Part shown: one piece after another, positions 1 through 13,411 of the stretch
Position numbering within the stretch: the stretch's first letter is position 1
Layout of the letters: each line of letters starts with the position of its first letter
Assembly: GCA_947579665.1 (NCBI GenBank)
Contig: CANPUZ010000035.1
Coordinates: 434,001 to 498,000 of the forward strand
DNA: 64,000 nucleotides
Direction of reading: 5' to 3'
DNA from: Sympetrum striolatum
Taxonomy: Eukaryota; Arthropoda; Insecta; Odonata; Libellulidae
The notes under the pieces: generated by a model
Databases searched by the model: none
The model's input: only the letters and a program-made list of their open reading frames with translations
Told to the model about the DNA's origin: nothing
Made by a program: the position numbers and the translations under genes

Positions 1-1082
1 TTATACGAGTAAAATGTTGCTTGCATACTGCAAGCAGATCGACAACACTATTTTCATGTCGGCATCATATCGAGACGGCCATCAAAAGAAAAAAGTGGAT
101 TGAAATTTTTCTTAAAATTCGCTGAAATTCCATCGTCTGGCATCGAACCCGGGTCTTTACTGAGAACTTACTATGCAGCATAATAGAACAACACCATCTC
201 TAACTATGTGTGAAAATTCAAGTAGAAATATGGGCTACAACTGCCTCAAAAGACGTTCTAATTTTCACGAATTTAAATGGCTCTCTGGATTCGAACCAAG
301 GACGACCATGGAAATCTAAAAAATGTTTCTGAAAGTTATTAATGATCTCTATCTATATGCAGAATTTGAAGTTTCTATATTATTGGCAAAGGTTTCAAAA
401 TAATTCCTAAAAATCGGATCAACTTCTGATTGCAGAGACACCTGGTGTCGAACCCAGGACACTTTGATAGCTGTGAATACACTGTTTGATTTGTATGGAC
501 TTGATCTTTCTGGATGCTAAGTTTGAAGTCGATATCGTGCAGGGAAGTACCTAAAATTTGTTTCCGTTATCTCCGTAAGAAAAGCATTGAGAAGTGCATA
601 TGGTCCTCTGGGATCGAACCAAGGACCATAAGCTAATATGTAAAATTCGATTATGAAATAAATTCATGATATCTATCGACGTGCCGAGTTTCAAGTATCC
701 ATGTTATCGGGAAAGGATCCAAAAAAAATCTTCAAAATCGCCGCAATGCATTTTAAACGGCCGATTTTTGCCCCGGCCTAGCATCGAACCAAGGACAATA
801 TTCGAAGGTGTCTTTCCGGTTTTCGTTGGCTATGCACGGCATTTAGCGGTCCCTCGAGTTTCAACTCTCTGCTTTTCCGGGAAGTGCCTCAAAAAAATTT
901 TCGAAAATCCCCGCCATGTAATCTTATGGGGAAAATCGCGACTTTGGGGCCTTCTGGAATCGAACCCATGACACCGAGGTTCAATGTCGGCTTTTTCCTG
1001 GAGGTTACACGTCATGGCCATAACGTGGTAAAAATTTCAAAGCAGTGGCACTTGTGGAACATGGTTAGAATTTTGATCCCCT
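1..1082 (-). repeat. B-box unit 1 (type A)
   Basis: Box cores (TCGAACC) lie at 143, 291, 448, 614, 784 and 960, giving steps of 148, 157, 166, 170 and 176. It ends with the GATCCCCTATATA variant rather than TATCCTCTC. The hairpin end is at 14-40. Confidence 0.85.
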
Positions 1083-1129
1083 ATATATATATATATAGGT
1101 ATATCCGGAGAAACGTCTATATATCTATT

Positions 1130-2214
1130 ACGAGTAAAATTTCGCTTGCATACTGCAAGCAGATTGGCAATACTAATTTCATATGGGCATCATATCGGAA
1201 CACTCCTCAAAAGAAAAAAAATAGGATTGAAATTTTTCTTAAAATTCGCTAAAATTTCATCGTCTGGCATCGAACCCGGGTCTTACTGGTGAACTAACTA
1301 TGCAGCACAATAGAAGATCATCATCTCTAACCATGTGTGAAAATTCAAGCAGAAATATTGGCTACAACTGCCTCAAAATACGTTCTAATTTTCAGGAAAG
1401 TAAATGTCTCTCTGGATTCGAACCAAGGACGATCTTGGAAATCTAAAAGATGTTTTTGAAAGTTATTTATGATCTCTATCTATATGCCGAAATTCAAGTT
1501 TCTATATTATTGGGAAAGGTTTCAAAATAATTCCTTAAAAATCGGATCAACTTCTGATTGCAGAGACACCTGGTGTCGAACCCAGGACATATTGTAAGCT
1601 GTGAATGCACAGTTTGATTTGTAAAGACTTGTTCTTGTATCTTGCAAAGTTTCAAGTCGATAGCATGCCGGGAAATACCTAAATTTTGTCTCCGTTAACT
1701 CCGTAAGAAATGCATTGAGAAGTGCAAATGATCCTCTGGGATCGAACCAAGGACTATCAGCGAACATGTAAAATCTGATTACGAAATGTATTGATGATAT
1801 CTACCCACGTGCAAGGTTTCAAGTTTCCATGCCATCGGGAAGCAGTCCAAACAAAATCTTAAAAATCGCCATAATGCATTTTAAACGGCCGATTTTTGCC
1901 TCGACCTAGCATCGAACCAATGATAATATTCGTATATGTCTTTATGGTTTCCTTTTGATATGCACGGCATCTAGCGATCCCTCGAGTTTCAACTCTCTCC
2001 TTTTCCGGGAAGTGCCTCAAATAAATTTTCGAAAATCCCCGCCATGTATCCTTATGGAGAAAATCGCGACTTTGGGGCCTTCTGGAATCGAACCCATGAC
2101 ACCGAGGTTCAAAGTCGGCTTTTTCCTGGAGATTACACGACATGGCCAATACGTCGTAAAAATTTCAAGGCAGTGGCACTTGTGGAACATGGTTAGAATT
2201 TTGATCCCCTATAT
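1130..2214 (-). repeat. B-box unit 2 (type A)
   Basis: Boxes lie at 1270, 1418, 1576, 1742, 1912 and 2088. It ends with the GATCCCC variant. The spacer from unit 1 carries a GTATATCCGGAGAAAC copy of the spacer motif. Confidence 0.85.
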
Positions 2215-2235
2215 ATAACTTATGTATATATATAT

Positions 2236-3317
2236 ACGAGTGCAATGTAGCTTGCATACTGCAAGCAGATCGGCAATATTATTTTTATTTCGGTATCATA
2301 TCGGGACGGTCCTCAAAAGAAAAAAAAATGGATTAAAAATATTCTTAAAATTCGCTTCAATTTTAGCATCTGGCATCGAACCCGGGTCTTCCTGGTGAAC
2401 TTACTAAGCGGCACAATAGAAGATCACTATATCTAACTATGTGTGAAAATTCAAGCAGAAATATTTGCTACAACTGCTTCAAACGACGTTCTACTATTCA
2501 CGAATGTAAATGGCTCTCTGGATTCGAACCAAGGACGATCGTGGGAATCTAGAACATGTTCCTGAAAGTTATTCATAATCTCTATTTGTATGCTGAATTT
2601 CACGTTTCTATATAATTGGGAAATGGTTCCAAAAAATTCTAAAAAATCGGATCATTTACTGATTGTAGAGACGCCTGGTGGTGAAACCAGGAAACATTGG
2701 TAACTGTGAATTCACAGTTTGATTAGTAATGACATGATGTTATCTTATGCAAAGTTTCAAGTAGATATAATATCGGGAAGCACCTAAAATGTGTTTCCGT
2801 AATCTCCATAAGAAATGCATTGGGGAATGTAAATGACCCCCTGGGATCGAACCAAGGACCATAAGGGAATATCTAAAATTTGATTATGAAATATAATTAT
2901 GATATCTAACGCCATGCCGAATTTCAAGTTTCTATGCCATCGGAAAAGGGTTCAAAAAAAATCTTAAAAATCGCCGCAATGCATTTTAAACGGCCGATTT
3001 TTGCCCCGACCTAGCATCGAACCAAGGATAATATTCGTAGATGTCTTTATGGTTTCCTTTAGATATGCACGGCATCTATCGATCCCTTGAATTTCAACTC
3101 TCTACTTTTCCGGGAAGTGCACCAAAAAAATTTTCGAAAATCCCCGCCATGTATCCTTATGGAGAAAATCGCGACTTTGGGGCCTTCTGGAATCGAACCC
3201 ATGACACCGAAGTTCAAAGTCGGCTTTTTCCTGGAGGTTACACGTCATGGCCAATATGTCGTAAAAATTTCAAGGCAGTGGCACTTGTGGAACATGGTTA
3301 GAATTTTGATCCCCTAT
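2236..3317 (-). repeat. B-box unit 3 (type A)
   Basis: Boxes lie at 2376, 2524, 2682, 2847, 3017 and 3193. The third box is mutated (TGAAACC), a change shared with the unit at 9899-10983, which points to common descent. It ends with the GATCCCC variant. Confidence 0.85.
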
Positions 3318-3329
3318 ATATAACTTATG

Positions 3330-3483
3330 TATATATATATAGGTATATCCGGAGAAGCGTCTATATATAATAGATATAGGTATATCCGGAGAAACGTCTA
3401 TCTATTATATATAGATGCTTCTCCGGATTCATTCATATATCATATATTCATATATATATTCATATATATATATATATATATAT
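3330..3483. repeat. TA-rich spacer with inverted spacer motifs at a strand switch
   Basis: Between a minus and a plus unit, the TCCGGAGAAGC motif appears twice in one orientation and once in the other (GCTTCTCCGGA). TA and CATATAT runs surround them. The stretch can fold into a large palindrome. Confidence 0.75.
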
Positions 3484-4565
3484 AGAGAGGATACAAAGTC
3501 ACAGGCTAAACCACTAGCGTCAATGGCTTGAAATTTTTACGACATATTGGCCATAACGTATAACCTCCAGAAAAATTGCGATTTTGAACCTCAGTGTCAT
3601 GGGTTCGATTCCAGAGGGCCCCAAAATCGCGATTTTCCCCATAAGATTACATGGCGGGGATTTTCGAAAATTTTTTTGAGGCACTTCCCGGAAAAGCAGA
3701 GAGTTGAAACTCGAGGGACCGCTAAATGCCGTGCATAGCCAACGAAAATCGGAAAGATATCTTCGAATATTGTCCTTGGTTCGATGCTAGGCCGGGGCAA
3801 AAATCGGCCGTTTAAAATGCATTGCGGCGATTTTTAAGATTTTTTTTGGATCCTTTCCCGATAACATGGATTATTGAAACTCGGCACGTCGATAGATATC
3901 ATGAATTTATTCCATAATCGAATTTTACATATTAGCTTATGGTCCTTGGTTCGATCCCAGAGGACCATTTGCACTTCCCAATGCTTTTCTTACGGAGATA
4001 ACGGAAACAAATTTTAGGTACTTCCCGGCACGATATCAACTTCAAACTTTGCATGTACAAAGATCAAGTCCATACAAATCAAACAGTACATTCACAGCTA
4101 TCAAAGAGTCCTGGGTTCGACACCAGGTGTCTCTGCAATCAGAAGTTAATCCGATTTTTAGGAATTATTTTGAAACCTTTGCCAATAATATAGAAACTTC
4201 AAATTCGGCATATAGATAGAGATCATAAATAACTTTCAGAAACATTTTTTATATTTCCAAGATCGTCCTTGGTTCGAATCCAGAGAGCCATTTAAATTCG
4301 TAAAAATTAGAACGTCTTTTGAGGCAGCTGTAGCCCATGTTTCTGCTTGAATTTTCACACATAGTTAGAGATGGTGATGTTCTATTGTGTTTCATAGTAG
4401 GTTCACCAGTAAGACCGGGGTTCAATGTCAGACGATGGAATTTCAGCGAATTTTAAGAAGAATTTCAATCCACTTTTTTCTTTTGATGGCCGTCCCGATA
4501 TGATGCCGACATGAAAATAGTATTGTCGATCTGCTTGCAGTATGCAAGAAACATTTTACTCGTAT
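3484..4565 (+). repeat. B-box unit 4 (type A)
   Basis: Boxes lie at 3602, 3778, 3948, 4114, 4271 and 4419 (the last is degenerate, GGTTCAA), with steps of 176, 170, 166, 157 and 148. It is the closest match I see to the minus unit at 19128-20208, sharing a rare CATGGATTATTG variant. Confidence 0.85.
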
Positions 4566-4626
4566 ATAATAGATATATAGATGCTTCTCCGGATTCATTC
4601 ATATATATAGCTATATAGCTATATAG

Positions 4627-6150
4627 ATAGGATACAAATTCACAGGCTAAACCACTAGCGTCAATGACTTGAAATTTTTATGAGATATTGGCCATAACGT
4701 GAAACCCCCAGGAAAAAAGCGACATTGATCCTCAGTGTCATAGGTTCGATTCCAGAGGGCCCCAAAGTCCCGATTTTTCCCGTTTAAATGCATTGCTTTG
4801 ATATTCGGGAATTAAAAAAAAATACTTTCCGGATAGGTAGCGAATCAAAATTAAAGGAGCCTATATATATGGTCATGATCTATCTAAAACATAAATGAGT
4901 TTTACGGAAAATATCCTGGGTTCGATGCTAGGTCGGGGCAAAAATCGGCAGTTTAAATTGCATTGCGGCGATTTTTAAGATTTTTTTTGGACCCTTTCCC
5001 GATGGCATGGAAACTTGAAATTCGGCATGGAGTTGAAGATCATTAACAGATTTCATAATCAAATTTTACACATTCGCTGATGGTCCTTGGTTCGATCCCA
5101 GAGGGCCATTTAAATTCCTCAATGCATTTCTTACGGAGATAACGGAAACAAATTATAGGTACTTCCCGGCACGATAAAGACTTCAAACTTTGCACTAAAA
5201 AAGATTAAGTGTATACAAATAAAACTGTGCACTCCCAGCTGTCAATGTGTCCTGGGTTCGACACCAGGCGTCCCTACAATCAGTAACTGATCCGATTTTC
5301 AATAATAATTTTGAACCCTTTCCCAACAATATAGAAACTTGAAATTCGGCAGGTAGATAGAGATCATAAATAACTTTCTGAAACATTTTTTAGATTTCCA
5401 GGATCGTCCTTGGTTCGAATCCAGAGAGCCATTTAAATTCGTGAAAATTAGAACGTCTTTTGAGGCAGTTGTAGCCCATATTTCTGCTTGAATTTTCACA
5501 CATAGTTAGAGATGGCGATGTTCTATTGTGCTGCATAGTAAGTTCAACAGTAAAGACCCGGGTTCGATGCCAGACGATGGAATTTCAGCGAATTCTTACG
5601 GAGAAAACGGAAACAAATTATAGGTACTTCCCGGCACGATAAAGACTTCAAACTTTGCACTAAAAAAGATTAAGTGTATACAAATAAAACTGTGCACTCC
5701 CAGCTGTCAATGTGTCCTGGGTTTGACACCAGGCGTCTCCTCAATCAGTAACTGATCCGAAATTCAATAATTATTTTGAACCCTTTACCAACAATATATA
5801 AACTTGAAATTCGGCATGTAGATAGAAATCATAGATATATTTCAAAATAATGTTTTAGATTTCCAAGATCGTCCTTGGTTCGAATCCAGAGAGCCATTTA
5901 CATTCGTGAAAATTAGAACGTCTTTTGAGGCTGTTGTAGCCAATATTTCTGCTTGAATTTTCACACATAGTTAGAGATGGTGATCTTCTGTTGTGCTGCA
6001 TAGTAATTTCACCTGGAAGACCCGGGTTCGATGCCAGACGATTGAATTTCATGAATTTTTTTTCTTTTGAGGACCGTCCCGAAATATGATGCCGATATGA
6101 AATTGATATTGCCGATCTGCTTGCAGTATGCAAGCTACATTTTACTCGTT
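4627..6150 (+). repeat. B-box unit 5 with an internal partial duplication
   Basis: Boxes lie at 4743, 4919, 5089, 5255, 5412 and 5561. At about 5593 the sequence jumps back to the stretch that starts near 5131 (ACGGAGA.AACGGAAACAAATTATAGG) and repeats three boxes at 5720, 5877 and 6025. The unit therefore has nine boxes and is about 450 bp longer than the rest. Spacing across the junction is still 159 bp. Confidence 0.8.
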
Positions 6151-6206
6151 ATTATATATATATAGATGCTTCTCCGGATTCATTCATATATATACCTATA
6201 TAGATA

Positions 6207-7286
6207 GATAGGATACAAATTCACAGCCTAAACTACAAGCGTCATTGATCTGAAATTTTTATGACATATTGGCCATAACGTGAAACTCCCAGGAAAAAAG
6301 CGACTTTGATCCTCAGTGTCATGGGTTCGATTCCAGAGGGCCCCAAAGTCCCGATTTTTCCCGTTTAAATGCATTGCTTTGATTTTCCGGAATTTTTAAA
6401 AAATACTTCCCGTATAGGTAGAGACTCGAAACTCAAGGAGCCTTTATATATTGTCATGATCTATCGAAAGAAGAAATGAGTTTTACGGAAAATATCCTGG
6501 GTTCGATGCTAGGTCGAGGCAATAATCGGCCGTTTAAAATGTATTGTGGCGATTTTTAAGATTTTTTTTGGACCCTTTCCCGATGGCATGGAAACTTGAA
6601 ATTCGGAATGGAGTTGGAGATTATAAATATATTTCATAATCAAATTTAACATATTCGCTGATGGTCCTTGGTTCGATCCCAGGGCGCCATTTACATTTCT
6701 CAATGCATTTCTTATGGAGATAACGGAAACAAATTTTAGGTACTTCCCGGCATGCTATCGACTTAAAACTTAGCGTGATAGAAGAACCAGTCTTAGCAAA
6801 TCAAACTATGCATTCATAGCTATCAATGTGTCCTGGGTTTGACACCAGGTGTCTCTGCAATCAGAAGTTGATCCGATTTTTAGGAATTATTTTGAAACCT
6901 TTCCCAATAATATAGAAACTTGAAATTTGGCATATGGATTGAGATCATTAATAAATTTCAGAAACATTTTTTAAATTTCCAAGATCGTCCTTGGTTCGAG
7001 TCCCGAGAGCCATTTACATTCGTGAACATTAGAGCGTCTTTTGAGGCAGTTGCAGGCAATATTTCTGCTTGAATTTTCACACGTATTTAGAGAAGATGAT
7101 CTTCTAATGTGCTGCATAGTAATTTCACCAAAAAGACACGGGTTCGATGCCAGACGATTAAATTGAAGCGAATTTTAAGTATATTTTGAATCCTTTTTTT
7201 CCTTTCCGGGACCGTCCCGATATAATGCCGTTATGAAATTAGTGTTGTCGATCTGCTTGCAGTATGCAAGCTACATTTTACTCGTA
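6207..7286 (+). repeat. B-box unit 6 (type A)
   Basis: Boxes lie at 6324, 6500, 6670, 6836 (GGTTTGA), 6993 and 7141. It shares the diagnostic CAGGGCGCC variant after the third box with the unit at 22572-23659. Confidence 0.85.
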
Positions 7287-7344
7287 ATAGATATAGATGC
7301 TTCTCCGGATTCATTCATATATATACCTATATAGATAGATAGGA

Positions 7345-8443
7345 TACAAATTCACAGCCTAAACTACAAGCGTCATTGATCTGAAATTTTTATGACATAT
7401 TGGCCATAACGTGAAACCCCCAGGAAAAAAGAGACTTTGATCCTCAGTGTCATAGGTTCGATTCCAGAGGGCCCCAAAGTCCCGATTTTTCCCGTTTGAA
7501 TGCATTGCCGTGATTTTCGGGAATTAAAAAAAAATACTTTCCGGATAGGTAGAGAAGTAAAACTCAAGGTGCCTATATTTATGGTCTTGGACTTTCGAAA
7601 ACATCAATGACTTTTACAAAAGTTATCCTGGGTTCGATGCTAGGACGATGCAAAGATCTGCCCTTTAAAATACATGGGAGCCGTTTTTCATTATTTTTTT
7701 AGATGCACTTATCGAAATGATAGGATGTTCGTGCTTGGCTGGAAGATGTATGGTACGAATAAGTTTTAGAAAAAAATTTTCATAAGACCGTACTGTTCCT
7801 GGGTTCGAAGCCAGAGCATAATAACGTTTCTCTCATAAGGAATATAAAGGAAAAGTAGGACGTCATTTGAGGCAGTTGTAACCAATATTTCTGCTTGAAT
7901 TTGCATACGCGGTTAGAGATGGTGTTTTTCTGTTGTGCTGCATAGAAAGTATTGCCTGAAAGACCCGGGTTCGATGCCGGGCGGTAAAAATATCCCCCAT
8001 ATATAATATTATGGGATATCTTTTCATAATTTTTTTATGCATTTATCGATATGTAAGGGAGCTCTTGCTTAGATGGAAGATGTATATTAACACTTTGTTT
8101 AAGAAAAAAAATAGATAAGACCATGCTGTTCCTGGGTTCGATGCCAGAGCACATTATAATTTCTCAAATAAGGAGTGTATGTGAATAGTAGGACGTCGTT
8201 TGAGGTAGTTGCACCTAATAGTTTTGCTTGAATTTACACACATAGTTTGATATGGTAATCTTCAATTTTGCTGCATAGTAAGTACACCAGGAAGACCGGG
8301 GCTCGCTGCCAGGCGATTAAATTGCAGCGAATTCTATGAATATTTTGAATTTTTTTTTTCTTTTGATGTCCGTCCCGATATGATGCCGATATGAAATTAG
8401 TGTTGTCGATCTGCTTGCAGTATGCAAGCTACATTTTACTCGT
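7345..8443 (+). repeat. B-box unit 7 (type B)
   Basis: Boxes lie at 7455, 7631, 7802, 7968, 8135 and about 8299 (degenerate GGCTCGC), with steps of 176, 171, 166, 167 and about 164. Monomers 3-6 differ from type A and alternate between CCAGAGCACATT and CCGGGCGGT boxes. Confidence 0.8.
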
Positions 8444-8502
8444 ATATATGAATGAATCCGGAGAAGCATCTATATATAATAGATATATAGATAGGTATAT
8501 AG

Positions 8503-8757
8503 ATAGGATACTAATTCACAGCCTAAACCACAAGCGTCATCGGCTTGAAATTTTTACGACGTATTGGCCATATCGTGTAACCACCAGAAAAATTGTGATT
8601 TTGAACCTCAGTGTCATGGGTTCGATTCCAGGGGGGCCCCAAAGTCCCGATTTTTCCCATTTAAATGCATTGCGTTGATTTTCGGGAATTTTTAAAAAAT
8701 ACTTTCCGGGTAGGTAGAGAATCGAAACTCAAGGAACCTATATATATGGTCATCATC
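8503..8757 (+). repeat. Truncated B-box unit (first box only)
   Basis: It has the plus-end sequence and one box near 8619, then breaks off at TCATCATCTAT and runs directly into a minus unit at 8758 with no TA spacer. This is an internal inversion or deletion junction. Confidence 0.8.
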
Positions 8758-9838
8758 TATACGAGTAAAATGTTGCTTGCATACTGCAAGCAGATCGACA
8801 ACACTAATTTCATATCGGCATTATATCGGGACGGTCCTCAAAAGAAAAAAAAAGGATTTAATTTTTTCTTAAAATTCGCTGAAATGTCATCGTCTGGCAT
8901 CGAACCCGGGTCTTACTGAAAACCTACTATGAAAAACAATAGAAGATCACCATCTCTAACTAAGTGTGAAAATTCAAGCAGAAATATTGGCTACAACTGC
9001 CTCAAATGACGCTCTAATGTTCACGATTGTAAATGGCTCTCGGGACTCGAACCAAGGACGATCTTGGAAATTAAAAAATGTTTCTGAAAGTTATTATTGA
9101 TCTCAATCTATATGCCAAATTTCAAGTTTCTATATTATTGGGAAAGGTTTCAAAATAATTCCAAAAATTCGGATCAACTTCTGATTGCAGAGACACCTGG
9201 TGTCGAACCCAGGACACATTGATAGCTATGAATGCATAGTTTGATTTGTTTAGACTGGTTCTTCCATCATGCTAAGTTTTAAGTCGATAGCATGCTGGGA
9301 AGTACCTTAAACTTGTTTCCGTTATCTCCATAAGAAATACATTGAGGAATGTAAATGGCCCCCTGGGATCGAACCAAGGGCCATCAGCGAACACATAAAA
9401 TTTGATTATGAAATATATTTATGATCTCCAACTTCATGCCGAATTTCAAGTTTCCATGTCATCGGGAAGGGGTCCAAAAAAAATCTTAAAAATCGCCACA
9501 ATGTATTTTAAACGGCCGATTTTTGCCTCGACCTAGCATCGAACCCAGGATATTTTCCGTAAAACTCATTTATGTTTTCGATAGATCATGACCATATATA
9601 TAGGCTCCTTGAGTTTTAATTCTCTACCTGTCCGGAAAGTATTTTTTTAAAATTCCCGAAAATCAACGCAATGCATTTAAATGGGAAAAATCGAGTCTTT
9701 GGGGCCCTCTGGAATCGAACCCATGACACTGAGGTTCAAAATCGCAATTTTTCTGGAGGTTATACGTTATGGCCAATATGTCGTAAAAATTTCAAGCCAT
9801 TGACGCTAGTGGTTTAACCTGTGACTTTGTATCCTCTC
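8758..9838 (-). repeat. B-box unit 8 (type A)
   Basis: Boxes lie at 8900, 9047, 9203, 9369, 9539 and 9715. It ends in the TATCCTCTC form. Confidence 0.85.
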
Positions 9839-9898
9839 TATATATCTATTATATATAGATGCTTCTCCGGATTCATTCATGTATCCATACATATCTAT

Positions 9899-10983
9899 TA
9901 CGAGTGCAATGTAGCTTGCATACTGCAAGCAGATCGGTAATATTATTTTTATTACGGCATCATATCGGGACGGTCCTCAAAAGAAAAAAAAAAGGATTGA
10001 AAATATTCTTAAAATTCGCTTCAATTTTATCGTCTGGCATCGAACCCGGGTCTTCCTTGCGAACTTACTAAGCGGCACAATAGAAGATCACTATATCTAA
10101 CTATGTGTGAAAATTCAAGCAGAAATATTTGCTACAACTGCTTCAAACGACATTCTACTTTTCACGAATGTAAATGGCTCTCTGGATTCGAACCAAGGAC
10201 GATCGTGGGAATCTAAAATATGTTCCTGAAATGTATCTATAATCTCTATCTGTATGCTGAATTTCAAGTTTCTATATAATTGGGAAATGGTTCCAAAAAA
10301 TTCTTAAAAATCGGATCATTTACTGATTGTAGAGACGCCTGGTGGTGAAACCAGGAAACATTGGTTGCTGGGAATTCACAGTTTGATTAGTAATGAATTG
10401 ATGTTATCTTATGCAAAGTTTCAAGTAGATATAATATCGGGAAGCACCTAAAATGTGTTTCCGTAATCTCCATAAGAAATGCATTGAGGAATGTAAATGG
10501 CCCTCTGGGATCGAACCAAGGACCATCAGCGAATATGTACAATTCGATTAAGATATGTTTTTATGGTGTCTATCCTCATACCGAATTTCAAGTTTCCATG
10601 CCATCGGAAAAGGATCCAAAAAAAATCTTAAAAATCGCCACAGTGCATTTTAAACGGCAGATTTCTGCCCCGACCTAGCATCGAACCAAGGATAATATTC
10701 GTAGATGTCTTTACGGTTTCCTTTAGATATGCGCGGCATCTAGCGATCCCTCGAGTTTCAACTCTCTCCTTTTCCGGGAAGTGCCTCAAAAAAATTTTCG
10801 AAAATCCCCGCCATGTAATCTTATGGGGAAAATCGCGACTTTTGGGCCTTCTGGAATCGAACCCATGACACTGAGGTTCAAAGTCGGCTTTTTCCTGGAG
10901 GTTGCACGTTATGGCCAATATGTCGTAAAAATTTCAAGCCATTGACGCTAGTGGTTTAGCCTGTGACTTTGTATCCTCTCTAT
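9899..10983 (-). repeat. B-box unit 9 (type A)
   Basis: Boxes lie at 10040, 10188, 10346 (mutated, TGAAACC), 10511, 10681 and 10857. Confidence 0.85.
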
Positions 10984-11011
10984 ATATATATATATATGAA
11001 TATATATATAT

Positions 11012-12097
11012 GATACGAGTAAAATGTTGCTTGCATACTGCAAGCAAATCGACAACACTATTTTCATGTCGGCATCATATCCGGACGGCCATCAGAAGAA
11101 AAAAATGGATTGAAATTTTTCTTAAAATTTGCGTAAATTCCATCGTCTGGCCTCGAACCCGGGTCTTTACTGAGAACTTACCGTGCAGCACAATAGAACA
11201 ACACCATCTCTAACTATGTGTGAAAATTCAAGCAGAAATATGGGCTACAACTTCCTCAAAAGACGTTCTAATTTTCACGAAATTGAATGGCTCTCTGGAT
11301 TCGAACCAAGGACGATTTTGGAAATCTAAAAAATGTTTCTGAAAGTTATTTATGATCACTATCTATATGCCGAATTTGAAGTTTCTATATTATTGGCAAA
11401 GGTTTCAAAATAATTCCTAAAAATCGGATCAACTTCTGATTGCAGAGACACCTGGTGTCGAACCCAGGACACATTGGTAGCTGTGAATGCACTGTTTGAT
11501 TTGTATGGACTTGATCTTTCTATACGCAAAGTTTGAAGTCGTTATCGTGCCTTGAATTACCTAAAATTTGTTTCCGTTATCCCCATAAGAAATGCATTGT
11601 GGAGTGCAAATGGCCCTCTGGGATCGAACCAAGGACCCACAGCGAATATGTAAAATTTGATTATGAAATATATTTATGATTTCTAACCCCATGCAAAATT
11701 TCAAGTTTCCATGCCATCGGGAAAGGGTCAAAAAAAAATCTTAAAAATCGCCACAATGCATTTTAAACGGCCGATTTTTGCCCCGACCTAGCATCGAACC
11801 CAGGATATTTTCCGTAAAACTCATTTATGTTATCGATAGATGATGATTATATATATAGGCTCCTTGAGTTTCGATTCTCTACCTATCCGGGAAGTATTTT
11901 TTTTTAATTCCCGAAAATCACGGCAATGCATTTAAACGGGAAAAATCGGGACTTTGGGGCCCTCTGGAATCGAACCCATGACACTGAGGTTCAAAATCGC
12001 AATTTTTCTGGAGGTTATACGTTATGGCCAATATGTCGTAAAAATTTCAACTCAATCACTCTTGTGGTTTAGGCTGTGAGTTTGTATCCTCTCTATA
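11012..12097 (-). repeat. B-box unit 10 (type A)
   Basis: The first box is at 11153. The remaining boxes follow the type A order and the unit ends at TATCCTCTC. Confidence 0.8.
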
Positions 12098-12137
12098 TAT
12101 CTATTATATATAGATGCTTCTCCGGATTCATTCATAT

Positions 12138-12186
12138 ATATAGCCATATAGCTATATAGCTATATAGCTATATAGCTATATAGATA
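12138..12186. repeat. AGCTATAT octamer microsatellite in a spacer
   Basis: About five tandem copies of an 8 bp AGCTATAT repeat separate a minus unit from a plus unit. A shorter version lies at 4605-4625. This marks unit junctions as slippage-prone. Confidence 0.8.
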
Positions 12187-13262
12187 GGATACAAATTCAC
12201 AGGCTAAACTACAAGGGTCATTGCCTTGAAATTTTTATGACGTATTGGCCATAACGTGAAACCTCCAGGAAAAAGCCGACATTGAACCTCGGTGTCATGG
12301 GTTCGATTCCAGAAGGCCGCAAAGTCCCGATTTTCTCCATAAGGATACATGGTGAAGATTTTCGAAATTTTTTTTGAAACACTTCCCGGAAAGGTAGAGA
12401 GTTGAAATTCGAGGGATCGCTAGATGCCAAAGATAACTAAAGAAAACCATAAAGACATCTACGAATATTATCCTTGGTTCGATGCTAGGCCGGGGCAAAA
12501 ATCGGCCGTTTTAAAATGCATTGCGGCGATTTTGAAGATTTTTTTAGGATCCTTTCCCGATCACATGGATACTTGAAACTCAGCACGTGGATAGATATCA
12601 CAATTATATTTCATAATAAAATTTTACATGTTCGCTGATGGTCCTTGGTTCGATCCCAGAGGGACATTTTCACTTCTCAATCCAATTCTTACGGAGATAA
12701 CGGAAACAATAATTAAGGTACTTCCCAGCATGCTATCGACTTCAAACTTTGCATATTAGTAGAGCAAGTCGTTAGAAATGAAACTGGGCATTCACGGCTA
12801 TCAATGTGTCCTGGGTTCGACACCAGGTGTCTCTGCAATCAGTAGTTGATCCGATTTTTAGGAATTATATTGAAACCTTTCCCAATAATATAGAAACTTG
12901 AAATTCGGCATGTAGATAGAGATCATAAAAAACTTTCAGAAACATGTTTTAGATTTCAAAGATCGTCCTTTGTTCGAACCCAGAGAGCACTTTACATTCG
13001 TGAAAATTAGAACGTCTTTTGAGCAGATGTAGCCATTATTTCTGCTTGAATTTTCACACATAGCTAGAGATGGTGATCTCCTTTTTTTCTGCAGAGAAGC
13101 TCACAGTAAAGACCCAGGTTCGATGCCAGACGATGAATTGTCAGCGAATTTTAAGAAAAATTTCAATCCCTTTTTTTATTTTGAGGACCGTCCCGATATT
13201 ATGCCGATATGAAATAAGTATTGCCGATCTGCTTGCAGTATGCAAGCTACATTTTACTCGTA
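12181..13262 (+). repeat. B-box unit 11 (type A)
   Basis: It has six plus-oriented boxes from GGGTTCGATTCC near 12299 to AGGTTCGATGCC near 13108, and the hairpin end at 13225-13260. Confidence 0.8.
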
Positions 13263-13411
13263 TATATATATATATGGATACATGAATGAATCCGGAGAAG
13301 CATCTATATATAATAGATATATGAATGAATCCGGAGAAGCATCTATATCTATTATATATAGATGCTTCTCCGGATTCATTCATATATATACCTATATAGA
13401 TAGATAGATAG
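13263..13411. repeat. Spacer with a long perfect palindrome
   Basis: Two direct copies of the ATGAATGAATCCGGAGAAGC motif are followed by an inverted copy. The last pair forms a near-perfect palindrome of about 65 bp centred on TCTATTATATATAGA, able to form a cruciform. Confidence 0.8.
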
